A stretch of DNA of 64,000 nucleotides, taken from assembly GCF_036059255.1 (NCBI RefSeq), contig NZ_CP107947.1, forward strand, positions 1,054,001 to 1,118,000, in the 5' to 3' direction. Positions 17,416 through 28,268 of the stretch are shown piece by piece. Each line of letters opens with the position of its first letter. Within the stretch, counting starts at the first letter, position 1. The stretch is from Micromonospora sp. NBC_00389. Its GTDB lineage: Bacteria; Actinomycetota; Actinomycetes; Mycobacteriales; Micromonosporaceae. The translations under genes and the position numbers were made by a program. Under the pieces are notes generated by a model. The model did no database searches. It worked only from the letters and a program-made list of their open reading frames with translations, and was not told the origin of the DNA.

Positions 17416-18200
17416 GGCACCTCCGCGGCGACCGCCTGGGCGGGCACCAGCGCCGGGTCGACCCCGGCCGCCGCCGCCAGGTCACGTGCCCGGGGGCCCT
17501 TGAGCAGCTTGGCGGCAGCGGCCGGATCGGTCGGGCCGGTGCCGTACGAGGGGCAGAGCTTGGCCAGCGTGCACGCGCCGCAGGCCGGCTTGCGGGCGTG
17601 GCAGACCCGCCGACCGTGGAAGATGATCCGGTGCGACAGCATGGTCCAGTCGCGCTTGTCGTACAGCGCGCCGACCGCGTGCTCGATCTTGACCGGGTCA
17701 GTCTCGGTGGTCAGCCGCCACCGGTGCACCAGCCGCTGGAAGTGCGTGTCGACGGTGATGCCCGGGACGTCGAAGGCGTTGCCCAGGATGACGTTGGCGG
17801 TCTTGCGCCCGATCCCGGGCAGCGTCACCAGGTCGGCGAGCCGGCCGGGCACCTGGCCGTCGTACCGGTCGAGGAGTGCCTGCCCGAGGTGGAGCAACGA
17901 GTTGGTCTTGTTGCGGTAGAAGCCGGTGGGCCGGATCAGCTCCTCCATCTCGCCCCGGTCGGCGCCGGCGTAGGCGGCGGCGGTCGGGTAGCGGGCGAAG
18001 AGCTTCGGGGTGACCTCGTTGACCTTCTTGTCCGTGCACTGCGCGGAGAGGATGGTGGCGACGGCCAGCTCCAGCGGGGTGGAGTGGTCCAGCTCACAGT
18101 GCGCGTCGGGGTGCGTCTCGGCCAGCACCCGGCCGATCTTTCGGGCGCGGCGTTTGCGCCCGAGGTCGGTCTCGCTGGCGCCGGGTGGGCTACTGGTCAC
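17412..18200 (-). CDS. nth: Endonuclease III
   Basis: Base-excision repair DNA glycosylase/AP lyase for oxidised pyrimidines. The 262-residue product has the helix-hairpin-helix [17 protein letters not shown] with the catalytic Lys, the catalytic Asp in [14 protein letters not shown], and four cysteines spaced C-x6-C-x2-C-x5-C ([17 protein letters not shown]) for the [4Fe-4S] cluster. A GTG at 18221 is the longest start, but TAGGCT at 18208-18213 ends 7 nt before GTG 18200, favouring a leaderless mRNA starting there. It heads the nth-tlpA-nudix-marP operon. Confidence 0.93.
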   Translation of the reverse strand: MTSSPPGASETDLGRKRRARKIGRVLAETHPDAHCELDHSTPLELAVATILSAQCTDKKVNEVTPKLFARYPTAAAYAGADRGEMEELIRPTGFYRNKTNSLLHLGQALLDRYDGQVPGRLADLVTLPGIGRKTANVILGNAFDVPGITVDTHFQRLVHRWRLTTETDPVKIEHAVGALYDKRDWTMLSHRIIFHGRRVCHARKPACGACTLAKLCPSYGTGPTDPAAAAKLLKGPRARDLAAAAGVDPALVPAQAVAAEVP

Positions 18201-18240
18201 GACGGTCAGCCTACGTCGCACCCCGGACGTTCCCGCCGGG

Positions 18241-19419
18241 TCAGCCGCCGGTCGGCGGCGAGATCTTCCCCTGCCCGTCGAACCGGGCGCCGTCCTTCGG
18301 GAAGTCGCTGCGACTCAACTCGGTGACCAGACCCAGGCCCCGGTCGTCCGGGTCCATCGTCGGCTTGCCGGCCGAGTTCATGTACGTCGAGGTGAACGAG
18401 CCGCCGGCCCAGGTGCCGTCGGGCTTGAGCGACACCTTGAGCACACCGCCCCAGCCGAGCCGGCCGGTGTTGCTCAGCGAGTTGCCGCCACCAGCGAAGT
18501 TGCCCAGGCTGTACGCGATCAGGCGCCCCTGGTAGAACTCCATCCCGCGCAGCACGTGCGGCCCGTGGCCGACGATCAGATCCGCCCCGGCGTCGATCAT
18601 GGCGTGCGAGAACTTCACCGGGTCGCCCCGGTTCTCACCCAGGAACATCTCGGTGCCCGGCTTCACCCGGGTCTTGTCCGCTCCCTCGCCACCCATGTGC
18701 ACCTGCACCACGACCAGATCGGCCAGGGTGGCGGCCTTGGCGACCACCGCCTTCGCCTTGGCGATGTCGACCAGGCTGTTGGACCAGACGTACGACGAGA
18801 AGCCGGCCACGGCGACCTTGACGCCCTTGACGTCGACCACGGTGATCTGGTCCGGGGCGCCGGTGTGCTCCAGGTCGTACTTCTCCAGCGCCTTCTGGGT
18901 GTTCTCGTAACCCTTCGGGCCGTAGTCGTAGCCGTGGTTGTTGGCCTGGTTGAGCACGTCGAAGCCGGCGTCCCGCAGGTGTGCGGCGTACTCCGGTGGG
19001 GCCCGGAACTGGAAGCAGCGGGTGGAGTTGGCCCCGCACTTGCCGGTGCCGGTGTCCACCGTCAGCGGCTCCTCCAGGTTGCCCATCACCAGGTCGGCCT
19101 TGAGCGCCCCGGTTACCGAGGTGAAGAAGCCCTTCCCACCGGCGGCGGGCAGTCGGCTCGGGGCGTTGCCCATGATGATGTCGCCGGTGGCGGAGAGCGA
19201 GATGGCGGCGTCCCCGCCGGAGGCCGAGGGATCCCCGCTGGCCTTCGGGCCGGCCGTGGCCACCGGAGCGCCGGTGCCACCGCCGCCGGCACCCGGCTGC
19301 CAGACCGGGGACTCCCCGGAGTCGGCGCAGCCGGCGACGAGCAGGGCAGCCAGCAGCGCGGCGACGCCGAGGGCGACACGGCGGCGCGGGCGGGGCGCGA
19401 GGGAGGCGGGAGCGTACAT
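18241..19419 (-). CDS. CapA-family lipoprotein (poly-gamma-glutamate capsule protein-like metallophosphatase fold)
   Basis: Exported protein of 392 residues. A basic N-terminus and hydrophobic core end in the lipobox VAGC (Cys31), followed by a Gly/Ala/Pro-rich linker. From about residue 75 the CapA family motifs appear in order: [58 protein letters not shown]. These form a calcineurin-like metal site. The family is named after a capsule polymer protein, but most actinobacterial members are of unknown substrate and no cap operon is present here. TAGGGT (19428-19433) ends 8 nt before the ATG. It lies between nth and cbiZ on the same strand. Confidence 0.87.
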   Translation of the reverse strand: MYAPASLAPRPRRRVALGVAALLAALLVAGCADSGESPVWQPGAGGGGTGAPVATAGPKASGDPSASGGDAAISLSATGDIIMGNAPSRLPAAGGKGFFTSVTGALKADLVMGNLEEPLTVDTGTGKCGANSTRCFQFRAPPEYAAHLRDAGFDVLNQANNHGYDYGPKGYENTQKALEKYDLEHTGAPDQITVVDVKGVKVAVAGFSSYVWSNSLVDIAKAKAVVAKAATLADLVVVQVHMGGEGADKTRVKPGTEMFLGENRGDPVKFSHAMIDAGADLIVGHGPHVLRGMEFYQGRLIAYSLGNFAGGGNSLSNTGRLGWGGVLKVSLKPDGTWAGGSFTSTYMNSAGKPTMDPDDRGLGLVTELSRSDFPKDGARFDGQGKISPPTGG

Positions 19420-19475
19420 CGTCCGCGACCCTACCGGGCCGTAAACGCGCCGACGAGGGCCGATCGGTCGGAAGT

Positions 19476-20138
19476 TCAGCCGGTCAGCCGGTCCGACCAG
19501 GGCACGACCGGCCGGTCGCCACCGGCGAGCACCGCTGCGTGCACCGCCCGGGCCAGCGGGGCACCCCAGTTGGAGCGCGGTCCGCCGTACGCCGCCTCCG
19601 GCCCGTCCACCGGGCAGAGGACGGTGACCGCGTCGGTCGGGGTACCGGTTCCCGGCAGCCCCAGCTCGCTGATCGCCTGGGCCTTCGCCTCGGTCGCGGT
19701 GGCCACCGCGTTGACCAGAGCCGAGTCGGCGAGCCGCGCCGGCACGTACACCACGATGTTGACCGTGCCGACCCGCTGGGTGAGCGCGGCCGGAACCGGC
19801 GCGGCGGCCAGCACCGGGGTGCCGAGCCCGACGGTCGCCCAGGCCCGCACCCCGGTGTCGGTCCGGGCAACCACCTCGGTCACATCAACGCCGGTCAGCA
19901 GGCCCACCCCGGGGCCGTCGAGGGCCAGGTCGGCGGCGAGTGCGGCCAGGTGCCCGGCGGGGTCGTCCCGGTCGTACGACATGGGCACGGTCGCGTTCAG
20001 CACCCATTGCCGGATGCCGATGCCGCCGCCGAGCGGGCCGCTGCTGACCGCCCGCAGCGGGCTGTCGGCGCGCCACACCAGCAGCGGGATGTCCCGCCCG
20101 TCTTCGGCTCGGCTGGTCAGGATTGGCTCGGTCAGCAC
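19476..20138 (-). CDS. cbiZ: Adenosylcobinamide amidohydrolase
   Basis: CbiZ cleaves the aminopropanol side chain of adenosylcobinamide to adenosylcobyric acid, allowing salvage of corrinoids into B12. The 220-residue product shows the family signatures [52 protein letters not shown] and [11 protein letters not shown] with GTGTPTDAV. The start GTG 20138 is preferred over a TTG at 20165 because TAACCT (20146-20151) ends 7 nt upstream, the leaderless spacing. No other cobalamin gene and no recognisable cobalamin riboswitch lies nearby. It diverges from crp. Confidence 0.87.
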   Translation of the reverse strand: MLTEPILTSRAEDGRDIPLLVWRADSPLRAVSSGPLGGGIGIRQWVLNATVPMSYDRDDPAGHLAALAADLALDGPGVGLLTGVDVTEVVARTDTGVRAWATVGLGTPVLAAAPVPAALTQRVGTVNIVVYVPARLADSALVNAVATATEAKAQAISELGLPGTGTPTDAVTVLCPVDGPEAAYGGPRSNWGAPLARAVHAAVLAGGDRPVVPWSDRLTG

Positions 20139-20281
20139 GTCGGGCAGGTTACGCCCACCGACCAAGATTCCAGGGGCGACCTCTGATTCGTGCTCACGTG
20201 CGCCTAGACTTGGCGGCGCGCGAGGGGATCAGCGGACGGCGGACCCGGCCGACGGACGGCACGCGTAAGCGGAGGTGCGCG

Positions 20282-20959
20282 ATGGACGAGGTACTGGCCC
20301 GCAGCGGGATCTTCCAGGGTGTAGACCCGGAAGCTGCCGAGGCGCTCGCCAAAGAGATGGAGACGATCGAGGTCCGCAAGGGCGAGATCGTCTTCAATGA
20401 GGGCGAGCCCGGTGACAGCCTCTATATCCTGCTGTCCGGGAAGATCAAGGTTGGCCGCCGCGCGGCGGACGGCCGGCAGAACCTGATCGCGGTGATGGGC
20501 CCGTCGGACATGGTCGGTGAGCTGTCGCTCTTCGACCCGGGTCCGCGTACGGCGACCGCCACCGCGGTGACCGACACCCGGCTGGTGCGACTGCGCAAGC
20601 AGGCGCTGCGGCCGTGGCTGAACAACCGTCCGGAGATCGCCGAGCAGTTGCTCCGGGTGCTCGCCCGGCGGCTGCGCCGGACCAACGACTCGCTCGCCGA
20701 CCTGATCTTCACGGACGTGCCGGGTCGGGTCGCCAAGAACCTGCTCCAGATGGCCGGCCGGTTCGGCACCCGGGACGGCGGCGTGCTGCGGGTGACCCAC
20801 GACCTCACCCAGGAGGAGATCGCCCAGCTCGTCGGCGCCTCCCGGGAGACGGTCAACAAGGCGCTGGCCGACTTCGCCTCGCGCGGCTGGCTGCGCCTGG
20901 ACGGCAAGAGCATCATCATCCTCGACCCGGAGCGCCTGGCCCGTCGCGCCCGCGTCTGA
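20282..20959 (+). CDS. crp: Crp/Fnr-family transcription regulator, orthologous to mycobacterial CRP
   Basis: cAMP-responsive global regulator of 225 residues, the same size as M. tuberculosis CRP (Rv3676). The cyclic-nucleotide fold spans about 10-120 with the phosphate-binding cassette [18 protein letters not shown] containing the expected E and R. The C-terminal winged helix has [23 protein letters not shown] as recognition unit. The ATG at 20282 follows GGAGG with good spacing; an upstream in-frame start at 20123 is rejected. TAGACT at 20205-20210 could be its -10, giving a leader of about 65 nt. A strong terminator follows. A class III nucleotide cyclase gene lies 16 kb away. Confidence 0.92.
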   Translation: MDEVLARSGIFQGVDPEAAEALAKEMETIEVRKGEIVFNEGEPGDSLYILLSGKIKVGRRAADGRQNLIAVMGPSDMVGELSLFDPGPRTATATAVTDTRLVRLRKQALRPWLNNRPEIAEQLLRVLARRLRRTNDSLADLIFTDVPGRVAKNLLQMAGRFGTRDGGVLRVTHDLTQEEIAQLVGASRETVNKALADFASRGWLRLDGKSIIILDPERLARRARV

Positions 20960-20971
20960 GTAGCACGTCCC

Positions 20972-21006
20972 GTCCCCGCCCACCGTCTCCGACGGTGGGC
21001 GGGGAC
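20972..21006 (+). terminator. Terminator of crp
   Basis: Perfect 16-bp stem (20972-20987 with 20991-21006) around a 3-nt loop TCC, followed by GTTTCGTT. It starts 12 nt after the crp stop codon. Confidence 0.85.
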
Positions 21007-21096
21007 GTTTCGTTGTGGACCCGCCCACCGCCCGTCTCTCTCTGCCCGGCGCAGAATCGCTGGACTCGGCGCTTCGCCCGCCGCCAGGGTGGAGCT

Positions 21097-21840
21097 ATGT
21101 TGAACCGGGTTGCTGTGCTGTCCGACATCCATGGGGTGCTACCCGCGCTGGAGGCGGTGCTGGCCGAGCCGGACGTTGCCGCCGCCGACCTCATCGTGCT
21201 CACCGGCGACATCGCGGCCGGCCCGCAGCCGGTCGAGGTGCTGGACGTGCTCGCCGGCCTCGGCGACCGGGTCTGCTGGGTCGGCGGCAACGCGGACCGC
21301 GAACTGGTCGAGGCGCGGAAAGGCAGTCCCGCGTCGATCGAGGTGTCGAACTGGGCCGCCGAGCAGCTCCGCGATGACCACCTCACGCGGCTGGCCGCGC
21401 TGCCGCTGACGGTGACCCTGGAGATCGACGGTCTGGGCCTGGTGCTCTTCTGCCACGCCACTCCTCGGGACGACGAGGAGGTCGTGCTCGTCGACACCCG
21501 GATGGAGCGCTGGGCGGAGGCCTTCGCCGCACTGCCGGACGAGGTGACGACGGTGGTCTGCGGCCACACCCATATGCCGTTCACTCGGCTGGTCGACCGC
21601 CGCCTGGTGGTGAACGCCGGCAGCATCGGCATGCCGTACGGCGGGGCGGGCGCGTGGTGGACGCTGCTCGGGCCGGGCGTGCAGCTGCGCCGCACGAACT
21701 TCGACGTGGACCTCGCCTGCGCCCGGGTGACCGCCGACTCCACCTTCCCCGACGCCGCCGCCTGGGTCGATGAGTACCTGCGCTCCGAGCACAGCGACGC
21801 CGAGGCCCTGGCCGTCTTCGCCCCACGCGACGGCCGCTGA
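21097..21840 (+). CDS. Calcineurin-like metallophosphoesterase (YfcE/MJ0936-like)
   Basis: Cytoplasmic phosphoesterase of 247 residues. The dinuclear metal motifs are complete and in order: VLSDIHG (residues 7-13), LTGDIAAGP, VGGNADRE, LFCHATPRDDEE and VCGHTHMPF, then VNAGSIGMPY. This layout matches small YfcE-type phosphodiesterases acting on nucleotides or cyclic nucleotides. The ATG at 21097 follows GGTGGAG. It sits just after the crp terminator, so it is transcribed separately. Its substrate cannot be told; a cyclic nucleotide is attractive beside crp but is inference. Confidence 0.85.
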   Translation: MLNRVAVLSDIHGVLPALEAVLAEPDVAAADLIVLTGDIAAGPQPVEVLDVLAGLGDRVCWVGGNADRELVEARKGSPASIEVSNWAAEQLRDDHLTRLAALPLTVTLEIDGLGLVLFCHATPRDDEEVVLVDTRMERWAEAFAALPDEVTTVVCGHTHMPFTRLVDRRLVVNAGSIGMPYGGAGAWWTLLGPGVQLRRTNFDVDLACARVTADSTFPDAAAWVDEYLRSEHSDAEALAVFAPRDGR

Positions 21841-21880
21841 CACGCAGCTTCGGCCACGGCCGCCACCGCGCCCGCAGGCC

Positions 21881-21940
21881 CGGGCCTGCCGGGGGCGGGC
21901 CGGGCCTGCCGGGGGCGGGCCGGGCCTGCCGGGGGCGGGG
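21881..21940. repeat. 20-bp tandem repeat, three copies
   Basis: CGGGCCTGCCGGGGGCGGGC occurs at 21881-21900 and 21901-21920, and with its last base changed at 21921-21940. It lies 40 nt after the metallophosphoesterase stop in a gene-free stretch of about 460 bp (21841-22302). Confidence 0.92.
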
Positions 21941-21953
21941 ACCACCCTCGCTG

Positions 21954-22195
21954 CCTGTCGAGCTGCCCCAGATCTGAGACCGTCCCGAACCGCACGGCAC
22001 CCGACCCGGCACCCGAGCTGCGCGGCATCCCACCGGGCACCCGAACCGGCACCCCGGCTGCGCGGCATCCCACCGGGCACCCCGGCACCCAAGGCGGTGC
22101 TGGCAGTGGCGCTCTGTGCCGGGCTGCGCCTGTCGGAGCTGCTGCGCGGAACGTGGCGTGAGGAGGCTGCCCCAAATATGGGGCAACTCGACAGG
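21954..22195. repeat. 242-bp element with 17-bp imperfect terminal inverted repeats (MITE-like)
   Basis: The left end CCTGTCGAGCTGCCCCA (21954-21970) matches the reverse complement of the right end TGGGGCAACTCGACAGG (22179-22195) with one mismatch. The right end also contains an inner inverted repeat TGCCCCA-AATA-TGGGGCA (22168-22185). The interior has the 26-bp repeats described separately and no complete gene. I cannot see a target-site duplication. It could be a small non-autonomous mobile element or a pair of related palindromic intergenic repeats. Confidence 0.45.
22017..22082. repeat. 26-bp direct repeat, two copies with 40-bp period
   Basis: The copies at 22017-22042 and 22057-22082 are identical; their core is GCGCGGCATCCCACCGGGCA. 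A degenerate further copy may lie at about 21985-22010. They sit between the inverted ends of the 21954-22195 element. Confidence 0.85.
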
Positions 22196-22262
22196 GACCT
22201 GGAAGCACGGACACCGGCCGGCGCGTCCAGGAGCTACGTCCGCCACCGGGAACAGAAAAAAT

Positions 22263-22296
22263 CAGTCTTGACTGTTTGTTTCGTAAGCCGCAGGCT
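22263..22296 (+). promoter_or_regulatory. tetR promoter with overlapping palindromic operator candidate
   Basis: TTGACT (22268-22273) and CAGGCT (22291-22296) are separated by 17 nt and form a plausible promoter; CAGGCT ends 6 nt before the GTG at 22303. The palindrome CAGTC-TT-GACTG (22263-22274) covers the -35 box, an ideal place for autorepression by the TetR protein encoded next. Confidence 0.5.
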
Positions 22297-22302
22297 GTCC
22301 CC

Positions 22303-22908
22303 GTGTCCACCGCACCGACGCGCGTCCCTCAGCAGAAGCGCAGCCGAGCCACCCAGGCCCGGCTGCTGGAGGCGACCGTCGACTGCCTGATCGAGCACGG
22401 CTGGTCCGGCACCACCACCACCGTCGTCGCGGCCCGGGCCGGCGTCTCACGCGGTGCTCAGCTACACCATTACCCCACCAAAGCCGCGCTGGTCACGGCC
22501 GCCGTCGCCCACCTGGCCGAGCGCCGGGCCGATGAGCTGCGCACCGAGGCGGAGGCGCTGCCCGCCGGGCCGCAGCGGCTGGACCGGGTGATCGATCTGC
22601 TCGCCGCCGCGTTCACCGGGCCGCTCTTCGTCGCCGCGCTCGAACTGTGGGTCGCCGCCCGCACCGACCGGGAGCTTCGGGACGCCCTGGTGCCACTGGA
22701 GGCGACGGTCGGCCGGGAGATGCACCGACTCACCGTCGCCCTGCTCGGCGTCGACGAGCGCCGTCCCGGCGTCCGCGAGGCGGTGCAGGCCACCCTCGAC
22801 CTGCTGCGCGGGCTCGGGGTGGCCAACCTGCTCAGCGACGACTCGGCCCGCCGCACCGCCCTGCTCGCCACCTGGAAACGCCAGCTCGCCACCCTGCTCA
22901 CGCCCTGA
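22303..22908 (+). CDS. TetR-family regulator heading the acyl-CoA operon
   Basis: Repressor of 201 residues. The N-terminal HTH is RATQARLLEATVDCLIEHGWSGTTTTVVAARAGVSRG followed by AQLHHYPTKAALVTAAVAHL, typical of TetR. The C-terminal half is the variable ligand-binding domain. It is the first gene of a run in the same direction with a 39-nt gap to the next gene, so it probably controls the operon with an acyl-CoA as likely inducer. GTG 22303 is chosen on the promoter spacing; a TTG at 22276 would add nine residues with no domain support. Confidence 0.85.
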   Translation: MSTAPTRVPQQKRSRATQARLLEATVDCLIEHGWSGTTTTVVAARAGVSRGAQLHHYPTKAALVTAAVAHLAERRADELRTEAEALPAGPQRLDRVIDLLAAAFTGPLFVAALELWVAARTDRELRDALVPLEATVGREMHRLTVALLGVDERRPGVREAVQATLDLLRGLGVANLLSDDSARRTALLATWKRQLATLLTP

Positions 22909-22947
22909 CCTGCCGCCCGCTGCCGGGCCGCCCTGACCGGAGGCACC

Positions 22948-23754
22948 ATGGTCGACCTCAAGGATCTACTCGCGGATCTGGCCGACGAGTCCGATCAGCT
23001 GGACGCACTGGTGAGCCCGCTGCCGACGGTCGACTGGGCGCAGCCGACCCCCGCACCGGGCTGGAGCATCGGGCACCAGATCGCCCACCTCGCCTGGACC
23101 GACCACGTGGCGCTGCTGGCCGCCACCGACGCGGCGGCCTTCTTCGCGACGGTGACCGCCGCACCGGACCCGGCCCGACTGGTCGACCACGGTGCGGAGC
23201 AGTTCCTCGCGCCACCGCCCGAGTTGCTCGCCCGTTGGCGCGCCGGCCGAACGGCGCTCGCCGCCGCGCTGGCCGCCGTCCCGATCGGTGCGAAGCTGCC
23301 CTGGTACGGCACGCAAATGTCGGCCACCTCGATGGCGACGGCCCGGATCATGGAGACCTGGGCGCACGGCGAGGACGTGGCCGACGCGCTCGGCGTCGTC
23401 CGCCCCGCCAGCGACCGGCTCCGACACGTGGCGCACCTCGGCGTGCGTACCCTCGGGCACGGCTTCGCCGCGCACGGCCGGCCGGCACCGACGGCGCAGG
23501 TCCGGGTCGAGTTGACCGGGCCCGGCGGCGACACGTGGAGCTGGGGTCCGGCGGACGCCGCCGACCGGCTGACCGGTCCGGCCCGGGACTTCTGCCTCCT
23601 GGTCACCCAGCGCCGACACCGCGCCGACACCGCCCTGCTGGCCAGCGGCCCGGTCGTCGACGAGTGGCTCGACGTGGCGCAGGCATTCGCCGGCCCGCCG
23701 GGCGCTGGCCGCGACCCGGCCGCGCCCACCGCTGGGAACGGAGTGCGGGCATGA
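22948..23754 (+). CDS. TIGR03084-type protein (DinB / mycothiol-dependent maleylpyruvate isomerase N-terminal fold)
   Basis: Protein of 268 residues. The N-terminal four-helix bundle shows APGWSIGHQIAHLAWTDHVALLAATD, with His residues (IGHQIAHL, near 43-47) expected to bind metal, and a later MATARIMETWAHGEDVADALGV segment with the third His. These are typical of the DinB_2 / MDMPI fold and of TIGR03084-type proteins found beside AtuA and carboxylase genes. The role is unknown; thiol chemistry with mycothiol is a family-level guess. The stop overlaps the AtuA-like start by ATGA. GGAGG precedes the ATG. Confidence 0.82.
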   Translation: MVDLKDLLADLADESDQLDALVSPLPTVDWAQPTPAPGWSIGHQIAHLAWTDHVALLAATDAAAFFATVTAAPDPARLVDHGAEQFLAPPPELLARWRAGRTALAAALAAVPIGAKLPWYGTQMSATSMATARIMETWAHGEDVADALGVVRPASDRLRHVAHLGVRTLGHGFAAHGRPAPTAQVRVELTGPGGDTWSWGPADAADRLTGPARDFCLLVTQRRHRADTALLASGPVVDEWLDVAQAFAGPPGAGRDPAAPTAGNGVRA

Positions 23755-25463
23755 TCCGAATCGGCAACGCCTCCGGCTTCTACGGCGACCGGTTCACCGC
23801 TTGGCGGGAGATGCTCGACGGCGGCGAGCTGGACGTGCTGACCGGCGACTACCTGGCCGAGCTGACCATGCTGATCCTCGGTCGGGACCGGCTGCGCGAC
23901 CCCGACCTCGGCTACGCGAAGACCTTCCTGCGGCAGCTGGAGACCTGCCTCGGCACCGCCCTCGACCGGGGGGTGCGGATCGTGACCAACGCCGGTGGGC
24001 TGAACCCCGCCGGCCTGGCCGCCGCCATCGAACGGCTCGCCGACCGGCTGGGCCTGCCGGCCCAGGTCGGGTACGTCGCGGGCGACACGATCGAGCGGCC
24101 CGACGCGCTGACCGCGAACGCCTACCTGGGGGCGTTCGGGATCGCCGCCTGCCTCGACGGCGGGGCGGACGTGGTGGTCACCGGCCGCGTCACCGACGCG
24201 TCGCTGGTGGTCGGCCCGGCCATCGCCCGGTACGGATGGAGCCGCGACGACCTGGAACAGTTGGCCGGGGCGACCGTCGCGGGGCACCTCATCGAGTGCG
24301 GCGCGCAGGTCACCGGGGGCAACTTCAGCTTCTTCACCGAGCTGCCCGACGGTGGACGCCGGCCTGGCTTCCCGATCGCCGAGGTGCACCCGGACGGCTC
24401 CACGGTGCTGACCAAGCATCCGGGCACCGGCGGCGCGGTCACCGTCGAGACGGTCACCGCCCAACTGCTCTACGAGATCGGCGGGCCGGCGTACCTGGGG
24501 CCGGACGTGGTCACCCGGCTGGACACCGTGACGCTGCGCCCCGACGGGCCGGACCGGGTCCTGGTCTCCGGCGTCCACGGCACCCCACCGCCGGCGACGC
24601 TGAAGGTGGGCGTCAACAACCTCGGTGGTTTCCGCAACTCGATGACCTTCGTGCTCTGCGGGCTGGACGTCGAGGCGAAGGCAGCGCTGGTCCGCGGCCA
24701 GGTCGAGGAGGCGGTGGGCAAGGACGGGCTGGAGTTCGTGCTGGCCCGGACCGACCACCCGGACGCCGTCGACACCGAGGCGGCCAGCGCCCTGCTCCAC
24801 GTACACCTGCGCGACAGCGACCGGACGCGGGCCGGTCGGGCCTTCTCGGCCGCCGCCGTCGAACTGGCGCTGGCCTCCTACCCGGGCTGCACGCTGACCA
24901 CCCTGCCCGGCGATGCGGCGCCGTACGGCGTCTTCACCGCCGACACCGCGCCGCAGGATGCCGTGTCGCACGTGGCGGTGCTGCCCGGCGGCGAACGGGT
25001 GCCGATCGCCCCACCGATCCGCACCGTCGCTCCGCCCGCGCCGGAAACCGAGACGTCACCGGGTGGCGGGGCGGCCGCGGTCGAGGGTCCGACCCGGCGG
25101 GGAGCCCTCGGCGACGTGGTCGGCGCGCGCTCCGGGGACAAGGGCGGGGACGCCAACCTCGGCGTCTGGGCGCGCTCCGACGCCGGGTACGCCTGGCTGC
25201 GCGAGTGGTTGAGCGTCGAACGGCTGGCGGAACTGCTGCCGGAGACCGATTCGCTGGCCGTGCATCGGTACGAGCTGCCGAACCTGCGCGCGGTCAACTT
25301 CGTGATCGAGGGACTGCTCGGGGCGGGGGTGGCCGCGTCCACCCGGTTCGACCCGCAGGCCAAGGCACTCGGTGAGCTGCTGCGCTCCCGGATCGTCGAC
25401 CTGCCGGTCAACGTGCCGACCGGCCCGGCGGCATCGGCCGGCACGGGCGAGGAGGCGCCATGA
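23751..25463 (+). CDS. AtuA-like protein (acyclic terpene utilisation family, DUF1446)
   Basis: Large protein of 570 residues in two parts. Residues 1 to about 430 match the AtuA/DUF1446 family (IRIGNASGFYGDRFTAWREML, YVAGDTIERPD, VVTGRVTDASLVVGPAI, VTGGNFSFFTE, TKHPGTGGAVTVETVTAQLLYEIGGPAYL). Residues about 460-560 are the AtuA-like C-terminal domain (GDVVGARSGDKGGDANLGVWARSD). AtuA is required for citronellol/geraniol breakdown in Pseudomonas but its reaction is not established; here fusion of the two domains and linkage to a carboxylase fit that family. It overlaps both neighbours by 4 bp. Whether the substrate is a terpene or another branched acyl-CoA is not decidable from sequence alone. 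Confidence 0.85.
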   Translation: MIRIGNASGFYGDRFTAWREMLDGGELDVLTGDYLAELTMLILGRDRLRDPDLGYAKTFLRQLETCLGTALDRGVRIVTNAGGLNPAGLAAAIERLADRLGLPAQVGYVAGDTIERPDALTANAYLGAFGIAACLDGGADVVVTGRVTDASLVVGPAIARYGWSRDDLEQLAGATVAGHLIECGAQVTGGNFSFFTELPDGGRRPGFPIAEVHPDGSTVLTKHPGTGGAVTVETVTAQLLYEIGGPAYLGPDVVTRLDTVTLRPDGPDRVLVSGVHGTPPPATLKVGVNNLGGFRNSMTFVLCGLDVEAKAALVRGQVEEAVGKDGLEFVLARTDHPDAVDTEAASALLHVHLRDSDRTRAGRAFSAAAVELALASYPGCTLTTLPGDAAPYGVFTADTAPQDAVSHVAVLPGGERVPIAPPIRTVAPPAPETETSPGGGAAAVEGPTRRGALGDVVGARSGDKGGDANLGVWARSDAGYAWLREWLSVERLAELLPETDSLAVHRYELPNLRAVNFVIEGLLGAGVAASTRFDPQAKALGELLRSRIVDLPVNVPTGPAASAGTGEEAP

Positions 25464-26652
25464 GCATCGTGGACACCCCGGAGCGGCGGCAACTGCGCGA
25501 GCTGACGCGCGCCTTCGTGACCCGCGAGGTGCTGCCGCATCTCGACGAGTGGGAACGCGCCGGTGAGGTGCCCCGGGCACTGCACGCCACCGCCGCGAAG
25601 CTCGGCCTGCTCGGCATCAGCTTCCCCGAGTCGGTCGGCGGCAGCGGCGGTGATCTGCTCGACTCGATCATCGTGACCGAGGAGCTGATCCGCTCCGGCG
25701 GCTCGTCCGGCCTGGTCGCCGCGCTATTCACGCACGGCATCGCGTTGCCACACATGGTCGCGGCAGCCGGCGTCCACCCCGGCGGCTCGCTGGGCGGCCG
25801 GCTCGGCGGCACGACGACGCCCGGCGCCGACGACCTGGTCGAGCGGTACGTCCGGCCCACCCTGGCCGGCACGATGATCGGCGCGCTGGCGATCACCGAG
25901 CCGGACGGCGGCTCGGACGTGGCCGGGATCCGCACCACCGCCCGCCGCGACGGCGACCACTACGTGGTGAACGGGTCGAAGACGTACATCACCAGCGGGC
26001 ACCGGGCCGACTTCGTGACCACGGCGGTCTGCACCGAATTTCCGGGTAGCGGCGAACTCACCCTGCTAGTGATCGACAAGGGCACGCCCGGCTTCACCGT
26101 GGGCCGCCGGTTGGAGAAGCTCGGCTGGCACTGCTCCGACACCGCCGAACTCTCCTTCGTGGACGTACGGGTGCCGGTGGCGAACCGGATCGGCGCGGAG
26201 AACACCGGCTTCCTGGCGATCATGCAGCACTTCGCGGCGGAGCGGCTCTCGCTGGCCACCCAGGCGTACGCCACCGCGCAGCGCTGTGTCGAGCTGGCCG
26301 TGCGCTGGTGCCGGGACCGGGAGACCTTCGGGCGGCCGCTGGCCAGCCGGCAGTTGGTCCGGCACCGGCTGGCCGAGATGCACACCCGCGCCGAGGCGGC
26401 CCGGTCGTACGTGCACGAGGTGGCCGCCCGGGTGGCGGCCGGGGAGCCGGTGGTGACCGAGGTGGCGATGGCCAAGAACATGGCGGTGGCCGCCTGCGAC
26501 CAGGTCGTCGACCAGGCGTTGCAGTTGCACGGTGGCTTCGGCTACCTCCGCGACGCCGAGGTGGAGCGGCACTACCGGGACGCCCGGATCCTCGGCATCG
26601 GCGGCGGCACCACCGAGATCATGAATGAGATCATCGCGAAGGGGATGGGGCT

Positions 26653-26656
<4 letters not shown>
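25460..26656 (+). CDS. Acyl-CoA dehydrogenase (first of two)
   Basis: FAD-dependent acyl-CoA dehydrogenase of 398 residues that introduces an alpha-beta double bond. FAD/substrate motifs are GALAITEPDGGSDVAGIRTTA and KTYITSGHRADFVTTAV. The C-terminal LHGGFGYLRDAEVERHYRDARI is followed by GIGGGTTEIMNEIIAKGM, where TTEIM carries the usual catalytic glutamate position. It resembles FadE/LiuA-type enzymes. Its start overlaps the AtuA-like gene (ATGA) and its stop overlaps the carboxylase beta gene (GTGA), so stoichiometric co-expression is likely. Confidence 0.9.
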
Positions 26657-28254
<1,598 letters not shown>

Positions 28255-28268
28255 GGGGCGGAACCAAC

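Noticed and set aside
20139..20281. Cobalamin riboswitch near cbiZ
   Set aside because: The space between cbiZ and crp is too short and lacks a recognisable B12-box; the cbiZ mRNA appears leaderless.
22090..22170. Peptide AVALCAGLRLSELLRGTW resembling the arginine motif of tyrosine recombinases
   Set aside because: Only about 18 residues match, no catalytic His-x-x-Arg or Tyr region follows, and the stretch is inside repeats. It could be an integrase remnant but is too short to support.
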